Positions 1 through 5,459 of a stretch of 6,957 nt of DNA are shown here, piece after piece. The notes beneath the pieces are model-generated. The model worked only from the letters and a program-made list of their open reading frames with translations, made no database searches and was not told where the DNA came from. Position 1 is the first letter of the stretch; each line of letters starts with the position of its first letter. This stretch comes from an uncultured Clostridia bacterium (lineage in GTDB: Bacteria > Bacillota > Clostridia > Lachnospirales > Anaerotignaceae), in NCBI GenBank assembly GCA_947036475.1, contig CAMQRG010000107.1:1-6957 (forward strand), in the 5' to 3' direction. The position numbers and the translations under genes were made by a program.

Positions 1-13
1 GTATAAGAGACAG
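1..13 (+). other. Nextera/Tn5 mosaic-end adapter remnant
   Basis: The window opens with GTATAAGAGACAG, the last 13 bases of the 19-base Tn5 mosaic end used in Nextera libraries. The reverse complement of the same mosaic end occurs near the other end of the window. This is untrimmed library adapter, so natural sequence starts at about base 14. Confidence 0.96.
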
Positions 14-76
14 TTATAAAATAGATTCAACTAAACAAAAAACTTCCCCACTTTTGGAGAAAAAACGAGGCAATTT

Positions 77-619
77 ATGAAACACTCTAAACTAACAAAT
101 TCGGAAAAAAGATATATCTCAATCCTCTACCTGATGTACGGCAAGCTGCTGTGGTATGTATCCGTAAAAATCCTTAAAGACCGGGATCTGGCGGAGGACG
201 CCATGCAGCAGACTTTTGAGAAGATCATAAAAAAGGTTTCACTGCTCCAGGGCTTCCGGGATTTGGAGAAAGCAAAGCAATATATGTATGTCGTGGCACG
301 CAATACGGCGCTGGCGATGCTCCGGGTACAGCAAAAGGTTCTGCTGTTTGACGAGCTCTTTCCGGAATCGGGGACATCTCCTGACCCTGTGGCGGAAACG
401 ATGATAAACCGTATCGAGGCGGAAGAGTTAAAGGAGCGTGTGCAGAACATGTCCCCGACCTATGGTGAGGCGTTCTTTTTGAGATATTTCCTGGAGCTGG
501 AATATGGGGAAATTGCGGACACGCTTTCTATTTCCGTTTCTGTTGTACAGCACCGTGTTTCAAGGGCAAAGGCGATTCTTCGGGCAGGAAAGGCTGGTGA
601 TGATGATGCCTGGAAATAA
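77..619 (+). CDS. RNA polymerase sigma factor, sigma-70 family (ECF-like)
   Basis: This 180-residue protein probably directs RNA polymerase to a small set of promoters on the element. Residues about 15-85 fit sigma region 2, including the DLAEDAMQQTF helix (37-47) and the KAKQYMYVVARNTAL segment (65-79). Residues about 117-168 fit region 4, with the helix-turn-helix YGEIADTLSIS...VQHRVSRAKAIL at 143-168. Regions 1 and 3 are absent, as in ECF-type factors, and the length is typical. The ATG follows GAGG at 67-70 with a 6-base gap. A TATAAA at 15-20 could be its -10 box, but any -35 would lie beyond the adapter junction. Its end overlaps the start of the Cro/C1-type regulator gene by about 20 bases, suggesting translational coupling. 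The target promoters cannot be deduced. Sigma family membership is clear; the ECF subgroup is inferred. Confidence 0.88.
   Translation: MKHSKLTNSEKRYISILYLMYGKLLWYVSVKILKDRDLAEDAMQQTFEKIIKKVSLLQGFRDLEKAKQYMYVVARNTALAMLRVQQKVLLFDELFPESGTSPDPVAETMINRIEAEELKERVQNMSPTYGEAFFLRYFLELEYGEIADTLSISVSVVQHRVSRAKAILRAGKAGDDDAWK
586..593 (+). promoter_or_regulatory. Ribosome binding site for the HTH regulator gene
   Basis: AGGAAAGG lies inside the end of the sigma factor gene, 6 bases before the first of three tandem ATG codons (600, 603, 606). It supports a start for the next gene within the sigma coding sequence rather than further downstream. Confidence 0.55.
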
Positions 620-952
620 ATTGGATGATGAAATGCTGAAACAGGCAGCAGAAGAATATTCCAAGAACTCAGGACAGGCCGCAGGATCAGCCAGGAACGT
701 CTTGCAAAGCAACTTAACTATGGATATACGGCGATTGCCAATTATGAATCCGGAAGGAATGAGCCGTCTATTGCTGATTTATGCAGGATTGCAGATTTTT
801 TTGACGTCAGCGTTGACTACCTCATAGGGCGCACAGAAAATATGATGAGCCACAAAAGCCCTGAACTGCATAAACGGCTGCACGATACCACCCTTTTAGA
901 CATCATATGTGCAGCGGAATACGTGAAAAACCAGAAAAACGCAGAGGGCTAG
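600..952 (+). pseudogene. Cro/C1-type (XRE) HTH transcriptional regulator, frameshifted
   Basis: A DNA-binding regulator is readable in two frames. From ATG 600 (or 603/606) the first frame gives MMMPGNKLDDEMLKQAAEE. Without a shift it then becomes nonsense-like and stops at 827. The +2 frame from about 653 to the TAG at 950-952 gives a complete HTH_XRE domain: IFQELRTGRRISQERLAKQL, then YTAIANYESGRNEPSIADLC and DFFDVSVDYLIGRTEN, followed by a short tail ending KNQKNAEG. Adding one A after 656 (GAAGAA-ATATTC) joins the two into a clean 117-residue protein. The downstream frame has no ATG, GTG or TTG between its preceding stop (TGA at 630-632) and the HTH, so it is not a separate gene. This is either a real inactivating deletion or a sequence error. 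The XRE family is clear. A role as repressor of the element, paired with the sigma factor, is inferred. Confidence 0.8.
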
Positions 953-1019
953 ACTTTGCCCATTTTCCGGGCGCCGCCCTGCCCTTGCATAACTGCAACT
1001 GTAAAACTGATTTCCGCTA

Positions 1020-1028
1020 TGTTACAAT
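1020..1028 (+). promoter_or_regulatory. Possible extended -10 promoter
   Basis: TGTTACAAT has a TACAAT hexamer (one mismatch to TATAAT) preceded by the TGn extended -10 motif. At a 17-base spacing the -35 candidate is TGTAAA (1000-1005), which is poor. If used, transcription would start near 1035, just before the TCAGGTCAG repeats, and run toward the gene at 1268. Confidence 0.35.
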
Positions 1029-1040
1029 AGGCATGTAAGG

Positions 1041-1064
1041 TCAGGTCAGCGTATTTCAGGTCAG
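1041..1064 (+). repeat. Two direct copies of TCAGGTCAG plus a related dyad downstream
   Basis: TCAGGTCAG occurs at 1041-1049 and again at 1056-1064, with starts 15 bases apart. A related inverted pair, TCAGG (1111-1115) and CCTGA (1123-1127), follows within 50 bases. The cluster sits just after the possible start point of transcription. A binding site for the neighbouring regulator, or short iterons, are both possible; neither is shown. Confidence 0.5.
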
Positions 1065-1071
1065 AGTAATC

Positions 1072-1097
1072 GTTTTTGGCATAGTTATCCCAAAAAC
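1072..1097 (+). repeat. Perfect 8-bp inverted repeat (possible operator)
   Basis: GTTTTTGG (1072-1079) is perfectly complementary to CCAAAAAC (1090-1097) across a 10-base loop. No T-tract follows, so it is not a typical terminator on the + strand. It lies between the direct repeats and the TCAGG/CCTGA dyad. Confidence 0.45.
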
Positions 1098-1140
1098 AGT
1101 AAAGGAATTATCAGGCTGCGTACCTGACACAAACACAAAT

Positions 1141-1201
1141 ATCAAAAAAACCGTAAATTCTATTTCCATTTATGCGAAATATGGATTTACGGTTTTTTGA
1201 T
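1141..1201 (+). terminator. Long terminator-like hairpin, possibly bidirectional or an attenuator
   Basis: The outer arms at 1141-1158 and 1185-1201 pair over about 17 bp with a single bulge (ATCAAAAAAACCGTAAAT against ATTTACGGTTTTTTGAT). An inner stem, TATTTC (1161-1166) with GAAATA (1176-1181), closes a 9-base loop. The 3' arm carries six T residues after a GG, and the symmetry would allow termination on either strand. It probably ends the sigma/regulator transcript. If the promoter near 1020 is real, the hairpin lies in the leader of the gene at 1268 and could attenuate it. The stem is AT-rich with only a CCG/CGG core, so termination strength is uncertain. Confidence 0.6.
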
Positions 1202-1255
1202 TTCCAAAGGAGGCGGTCAGGCAGAAATATTTGCAAAGAAAACAGAAAAACCGAC

Positions 1256-1262
1256 AAGGAGG
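1256..1262 (+). promoter_or_regulatory. Strong ribosome binding site fixing the start at 1268
   Basis: AAGGAGG lies 5 bases before ATG 1268. The in-frame ATG at 1172 has no such site and falls inside the hairpin at 1141-1201, so 1268 is the better start. Confidence 0.75.
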
Positions 1263-1267
1263 AACAG

Positions 1268-1639
1268 ATGGGACATTTATTGGAACAGCAAAAGGAAATG
1301 AACTGCTATGAAAGGCAGGCACAACGGTTGCGGCTCAATAACCAGAACCGGGCAGAAATCGCGGTTTTCCATACCCTGCACCCGGAAACGTGGCTGGGCA
1401 GGGTCGGATATTTTGGCGAGGAGCGCGAAATGGTGGCAGCGGGCGAAAAATCCCCGTTGGTACGGTACGATGGCGATATGGTTTTCGACTGCCAGTATGA
1501 CTTCTGCATTCCCGCAAATGACAGCGGGATGCTGGGGCTTATCCGGCGATGGAACGCCGGGGAAAGAAGTTTGGGCATATTCAACCAAATCTATGACCGT
1601 GTGCAGGAGCTGGGCGGGATATACCTGATATGGCACTGA
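1268..1639 (+). CDS. Uncharacterised small protein, 123 residues
   Basis: I do not recognise this family. The first ~30 residues are rich in Gln, Glu, Asn and Arg (MGHLLEQQKEMNCYERQAQR...) and look helical. The rest looks like a compact soluble domain with the segments ETWLGRVGYFGEERE, YDGDMVFDCQYDFCIPA and GIFNQIYDRVQELGGIYLIW. There are three cysteines but no clear metal-binding pair, no signal peptide and no membrane segment. The start at 1268 is chosen for its strong ribosome binding site. The gene stands alone between a hairpin upstream and a sigma-A-like promoter downstream. Base composition matches the neighbouring genes and the frame is open throughout, so it is likely a real gene. 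Function is unknown; an accessory role on the element is the most that context allows. Confidence 0.75.
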   Translation: MGHLLEQQKEMNCYERQAQRLRLNNQNRAEIAVFHTLHPETWLGRVGYFGEEREMVAAGEKSPLVRYDGDMVFDCQYDFCIPANDSGMLGLIRRWNAGERSLGIFNQIYDRVQELGGIYLIWH

Positions 1640-1646
1640 AAATGCA

Positions 1647-1675
1647 TTGAAATCCAAAAAGTATAAAAATATAAC
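1647..1675 (+). promoter_or_regulatory. Sigma-A-type promoter for the DUF3846-helicase operon
   Basis: TTGAAA (1647-1652) and TATAAC (1670-1675) are separated by exactly 17 bases, each with one mismatch to the consensus. The surrounding DNA is very AT-rich. The predicted start near 1682 leaves a leader of roughly 85 bases before the ATG at 1767. An imperfect dyad, AAATCC-AAAA (1650-1659) against TTTT-C-GGATTT (1679-1689), brackets the -10 box and could be an operator. Confidence 0.55.
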
Positions 1676-1678
1676 AAG

Positions 1679-1717
1679 TTTTCGGATTTTAATGTAATTT
1701 TTGAAGAATTTTTCGGA
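1679..1717 (+). repeat. Direct repeat TTTTCGGA, two copies
   Basis: TTTTCGGA occurs at 1679-1686 and 1710-1717, with starts 31 bases apart, close to three helical turns. Both copies lie in the leader of the DUF3846-helicase operon. The sequence is short and AT-rich, so chance is possible. Confidence 0.3.
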
Positions 1718-1754
1718 AAACAAAAATTTGCCAACAAAAAAATCAAGCATCGAA

Positions 1755-1760
1755 AGGAGA
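1755..1760 (+). promoter_or_regulatory. Ribosome binding site deciding the DUF3846 start
   Basis: AGGAGA ends 6 bases before ATG 1767. The in-frame ATG at 1761 directly abuts the site and the ATG at 1701 has none, so 1767 is the supported start. Confidence 0.7.
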
Positions 1761-1766
1761 ATGCAC

Positions 1767-2147
1767 ATGAAAATTTTAATTGTAGAACCCGGAAAACACC
1801 CTTATGAAAAGGAAATCAGTGGCGCATTAAAGGAAATGCAAAAGATTGTCGGCGGCAGGATACAGGCCATCTACCCTTTCCGTGACATGGTCGGCATCAT
1901 CTGCAACGATGAAGGGCTTATGCTCCGGATGCCGTTCAACCGGAAGGTAGACGAGGATTGCTACATATTCGGCACGTTCTTTGTCTGCGGGCTTGGGGTG
2001 GAAGATTTCACCTCACTGCCGGAAAAGCTGATGGAGAAATACCGGCAACGTTTCTATTCCCCGCAGATTTATACGACCAGCGGCGTGTATAACATCCCGC
2101 CGGAACGCTACCGCCTGCTGATGGAAAAATTGGGGGAATGGACATGA
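1767..2147 (+). CDS. DUF3846 domain protein, 126 residues
   Basis: The protein opens with MKILIVEPGKHPYEKEISGA and continues through KEMQKIVGGRIQAIYPF, DMVGIICNDEGLMLRMPFNR and YIFGTFFVCGLG. This is the pattern I associate with DUF3846 proteins, which are common on mobile elements and phages of Firmicutes and have no established function. It covers the whole family-length domain plus a C-terminal segment (about residues 80-126) containing LPEKLMEKYRQRFYSP. It has no membrane or secretion signal, so it is probably cytoplasmic. The stop overlaps the start of the helicase gene (ATGA at 2144-2147), which implies translational coupling and perhaps balanced production of two partners. It is probably expressed from the promoter at 1647-1675. 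The family assignment is from memory of the consensus and is fairly confident. A partnership with the helicase is inferred only from gene order. Confidence 0.82.
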   Translation: MKILIVEPGKHPYEKEISGALKEMQKIVGGRIQAIYPFRDMVGIICNDEGLMLRMPFNRKVDEDCYIFGTFFVCGLGVEDFTSLPEKLMEKYRQRFYSPQIYTTSGVYNIPPERYRLLMEKLGEWT

Positions 2148-5100
2148 ATGGCCAGAAAAACATCCCCCGGCTTTGGGAGCTGACTTACAAAGATATCGAC
2201 AAGGATATCCGCCTGTCGGTTTATGCCGATACGCTGGCATATGATTGCGAGAATGGCAGGAGGCTGCTTGCCGCGGTGCGGTTCGGGGGCTATCCCGAAC
2301 AGGTGCGCGCCATGGCGAACGCAATATACGGTGGCGGGGAAGTCTGCCTGGACTGCGACGGCACCCGGCTCTTTTTCCAGGGGCTTCCAAAACGGTACCG
2401 GTGGCTTTTCACGAATGACGGGCTTTACATGGAGGCCACGCTGGTTCTGGAAAACGATTTACAGCAGGTGGAGGAAAGCAACCAGAAAAGTGCGGCAGGG
2501 AAAGCCCCACTCTGGCGGACGGCATACCTCTACTGTGAAAAAGATAGCGCCGAGCGGCTGTTTGAGCAGATTGACGCAACGGTTTCCGTCCCGCTGATAC
2601 CGGAATTCCGGGATTACGTCATTGCGGAGATGGAGCAGCGGAACTACCTGGCAAAGCTGGAAATGGTTTCGTCCTGCGCACAGTTTGACGTATGGAAGCT
2701 CCTGCTTTCAAAAGACGAGCAGAACATCATCGAAATCGTGGAGCATGGTCTGGAAACAGGGCAGATTTCCATTCCCGGCGAATGTACAGAAGCAAACGCT
2801 TTTGAGAAAGTCACGTCCGTATCCGCCTACCTGAACCGGTTCGGCAGGAGCATTGCAAGCAAAATACAGGGGCAGTTTATGCCCCTGTTCAACCCATCGA
2901 AAGAGAGCGTTTCCAAAGAAATACTGGCGGTCAACGCTTATATCCAAAAACAGGCAGGCTACGGGCTTTATGACGCACAACTTGCCGTATCAGAGGCGAT
3001 CAAGCGGAGCCTGCGGAAAAACAAGACCGCCCTCTGCATCGCGGAATGCGGCACAGGCAAAACGAAAATCGGCATCACATCGCTGCACGCGTACCAGTCG
3101 CAAAAAGGCGGCAGGCATTTCAACATTGTGCTCTGCCCTGCCCACCTGCCGAAGAAATGGCTGCGGGAAATTGCAGAAACCGCGCCGGATTCCTTTGCCG
3201 TACAGGTAAAAACAGCCGCCGAGCTGGAAAAGGCGTATGAAATGTTCCTCCAGCACAAGCAAAACTGCTATGTCGTGATCACGAAGGAAAAGGCGCGGGA
3301 CGGTTATATGCGCCGCCCTGCTGTGACATACAACAGGCGGAAACACGCCTTTTTGTGCCCGGACTGCGGCGAGCCTGTCATGATGGATATTTTCGCCGAG
3401 GGCATCCGGTACGAAACCGAGGCTGACCAGTTTTTCTTCCAGAAAGAAAATAAGAAAAACCACAAGTGCAAAAACTGCGGCAGCCCGCTTTGGACGGTGC
3501 TGGAAACGGAACGGCAAAGCCGGTGGGTGAAAATTGCCAATTATGGCCTTGTATACAGGACACTGGTGCAGGAGCATTTGAGCCTCATTGCCAAAAAAGT
3601 GATGCTGAAAAGCGCGCGGAGCAAAAAAGCGCCTGTATTCCCAAAGGAATACTATGAAATTAAGGCAATCGCTGACAATCCCAACATCGCAGTAAAACCC
3701 ATTGGGGCGAGGCCGCAGTGTTCCCTCTCCATGTATATCAGCAAAAAGATGCGCGGCAAGGTGGACGGGCTGATTATCGACGAATTGCAGGATTACAACA
3801 ACAACAGCGGCCAGGGCGACGCCATGAACGACCTGCTGGGCTGCGCGAAACGCGCGGTCGGGCTGACAGGCACGCTCATCAACGGCTATTCGCAGGGCAT
3901 CTTTTACCTGCTCTACCGCGTTTCTCCCCGCCTGATGCAGACGGACGGGAAGAAATACACGGCAACAACTGATTTCAACCGGGAATACGGCGTGACGGAA
4001 ACGGCATATGAGGTTTCCGACCAGGGCTACCACTCGAACCGCAGGACGGCGAAGCGGAAGCTACGGGAGAAGCAGCTCCCTGGCGTATCGCCGCTGGTCT
4101 ATTCGCGGTTCCTGATGAATAACGCCGTGTTCCTCTCGCTGAATGACATGGGGAAACAGCTCCCGGAATATGAGGAAATCCCTGTGGAGCTGCAACTGCC
4201 GGAAGAAGTCTGGAAGGAATATACGCACATAGAAGACAAATTTACAGACGTGATGAAGTATCAGAAGCTCATTGCCCAGAGGGTGATGTCGGCATTTATG
4301 AGCCTGCTGACGGTCTATCCTGACCAGCCCTACGATATGGAACCGGTGCTTGACCCCATCTCCGAAACACCGCTGGTGCAGCCAAAGGATACGGGCACGC
4401 CGGATACGCTGAATGCAAAGGACGTCTGGCTCCTAGCAAAGGTGACGGAAAAGATTGCGCGGCATGAACGCGTCGTAATCTACACGAGCTGGGTACGCAT
4501 TGATACGCAGGAACGGCTGGAAAAGCTGTTCCGGGAACATGACATTTCCGCCTGCGTCCTGCGCTCCACCGTACCTACGGCAAAACGGGAGGAATGGATC
4601 GAAAAGCAGGTCAAAAATGGCGTGCATGTGCTGATTACGAACCCCCAGCTTCTGGAAACGGGGCTTGACCTGAACGATTTCACGACGCTCATTTATTATA
4701 ACATCAGCTATAAGCTGTTCACGCTGCGGCAGTCCTCCAGACGGTCGTGGCGAATCAACCAGAAAGCCCCAAGGATAGAGGTCTATTTCCTGTATTTCAA
4801 AGGCGTAATGCAGCACCGGGCAATACGCCTGATGGCGTCAAAGCTGGCGGTCGCGGGCGTGATAGAAGGCAACCTGACAGATGAAGGGCTTGCGGCGATG
4901 AGCGAATGCCAGGATTTGACGACGCTTCTGGCGCAGGAGCTGACGCTGGGGCTGAAAAATGAGACAGATGGTTTAGACATTGGTGATGTGTTCAAAAATA
5001 TGGCGTTTTTGAAGCCGGAAGGAGAAGCCGCGCCGGCGGCCATTGAAGGCGAAGCTGAGCTGGTGGAAACGATAGCGGAAGGCATAGAGGAAGCCGTATC

Positions 5101-5281
5101 GGAAGGCGTTCCGGCAAAAGCTGAGTCGGAATCGGGACGCAATACAACGGCAGAGGGCAGGACGGTAGTTTTAGACGTATCCGTCCAGACTGCAAAGCGG
5201 AAGCGTGGTGCCAGAGAAAAAGCGCCTGCTCTCGAAAACCAGCTCTCCCTGTTTGATACTTTGGACGCAATATCAGCTTAA
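2144..5281 (+). CDS. SNF2-like superfamily 2 helicase/translocase with zinc ribbon and C-terminal clamp-binding motif
   Basis: This 1045-residue ATPase probably translocates on or remodels DNA. Helicase signatures occur in order: a Q-motif-like YDAQLAVSEAI (Q279), Walker A GTGKT (303-307), motif Ia LCPAHLPKKW, Walker B IIDELQ (D546, E547), motif III LTGT (574-577), motif IV VVIYTSW (777-783), motif V TGLDL, and motif VI QSSRRSWR (863-870), where Arg replaces the usual Gly at 866. The CPAHLPKKW segment and C-terminal pattern are SNF2-like. A CPDC (405-408) and CKNC (442-445) zinc ribbon is inserted between motifs I and II. The first ~270 residues match nothing I know. After about 958 comes an Ala/Glu-rich linker, a basic KRKRGAREK patch (1018-1026) and QLSLF (1033-1037), the consensus bacterial sliding-clamp-binding peptide. 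ATG 2144 is preferred because GGGGGA (2132-2137) is well spaced for it and the start forms an ATGA overlap with the preceding gene; ATG 2138 is too close. A clamp gene follows. Confidence 0.88.
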   Translation: MNGQKNIPRLWELTYKDIDKDIRLSVYADTLAYDCENGRRLLAAVRFGGYPEQVRAMANAIYGGGEVCLDCDGTRLFFQGLPKRYRWLFTNDGLYMEATLVLENDLQQVEESNQKSAAGKAPLWRTAYLYCEKDSAERLFEQIDATVSVPLIPEFRDYVIAEMEQRNYLAKLEMVSSCAQFDVWKLLLSKDEQNIIEIVEHGLETGQISIPGECTEANAFEKVTSVSAYLNRFGRSIASKIQGQFMPLFNPSKESVSKEILAVNAYIQKQAGYGLYDAQLAVSEAIKRSLRKNKTALCIAECGTGKTKIGITSLHAYQSQKGGRHFNIVLCPAHLPKKWLREIAETAPDSFAVQVKTAAELEKAYEMFLQHKQNCYVVITKEKARDGYMRRPAVTYNRRKHAFLCPDCGEPVMMDIFAEGIRYETEADQFFFQKENKKNHKCKNCGSPLWTVLETERQSRWVKIANYGLVYRTLVQEHLSLIAKKVMLKSARSKKAPVFPKEYYEIKAIADNPNIAVKPIGARPQCSLSMYISKKMRGKVDGLIIDELQDYNNNSGQGDAMNDLLGCAKRAVGLTGTLINGYSQGIFYLLYRVSPRLMQTDGKKYTATTDFNREYGVTETAYEVSDQGYHSNRRTAKRKLREKQLPGVSPLVYSRFLMNNAVFLSLNDMGKQLPEYEEIPVELQLPEEVWKEYTHIEDKFTDVMKYQKLIAQRVMSAFMSLLTVYPDQPYDMEPVLDPISETPLVQPKDTGTPDTLNAKDVWLLAKVTEKIARHERVVIYTSWVRIDTQERLEKLFREHDISACVLRSTVPTAKREEWIEKQVKNGVHVLITNPQLLETGLDLNDFTTLIYYNISYKLFTLRQSSRRSWRINQKAPRIEVYFLYFKGVMQHRAIRLMASKLAVAGVIEGNLTDEGLAAMSECQDLTTLLAQELTLGLKNETDGLDIGDVFKNMAFLKPEGEAAPAAIEGEAELVETIAEGIEEAVSEGVPAKAESESGRNTTAEGRTVVLDVSVQTAKRKRGAREKAPALENQLSLFDTLDAISA

Positions 5282-5293
5282 TAAACAAAAACC

Positions 5294-5433
5294 GTGGGGC
5301 TCTGCCCCACTTCCCCGCAAGGGATTTCATCCCTTGACCCATTTATCCACCGCGCAACTGCGCGGTGGAATGCAAAGTTTAGGGTCAAGCCCTTTTCAAA
5401 GGGCTTGTGGGAGTTTGAGGGCAAAGCCCTCAA
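5294..5433 (+). repeat. Array of five consecutive perfect hairpins
   Basis: Five separate perfect inverted repeats fill 140 bases between the helicase and clamp genes: GTGGGGC-tct-GCCCCAC (5294-5310); CAAGGGAT-ttc-ATCCCTTG (5318-5336); a 10-bp stem TCCACCGCGC with loop aact (5346-5369); a 10-bp stem CAAGCCCTTT with loop tc (5386-5407); and TTGAGGGC-aaa-GCCCTCAA (5415-5433). In addition, CTTGACCC (5333-5340) can pair with GGGTCAAG (5382-5389), enclosing the third hairpin and competing with the second and fourth. None is followed by a T-tract, so they are not standard intrinsic terminators. They may shape mRNA processing or stability between the two genes, insulate them, or fold as single-stranded DNA. 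The role is unknown. Confidence 0.9.
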
Positions 5434-5459
5434 GGTCTTAAAAAGAGGAGGCACACAGC

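Noticed and set aside
504..827. A 107-residue + strand frame starting inside the sigma gene
   Set aside because: Its first part is a shadow of the sigma gene and its end is an out-of-frame reading of the HTH gene. Only the stretch 600-656 is the genuine start of the regulator.
967..979. GGGC-gcc-GCCC mini-hairpin after the regulator gene as a terminator
   Set aside because: The stem is only 4 bp with a 3-base loop and has no T-tract. The hairpin at 1141-1201 is a far better candidate.
1172..1267. N-terminal extension of the 123-residue protein to ATG 1172
   Set aside because: The ATG lies inside the hairpin at 1141-1201 and has no ribosome binding site, while ATG 1268 has AAGGAGG at 5 bases.
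2990..4033. A 347-residue open frame on the minus strand
   Set aside because: It lies wholly antisense to the helicase core motifs, has no ribosome binding site that I can see, and shows no recognisable domain.
5294..5433. CRISPR array or rho-independent terminators
   Set aside because: The stems differ in sequence and there are no uniform direct repeats with spacers, so it is not CRISPR. None of the stems is followed by a T-tract, so none is a standard terminator.
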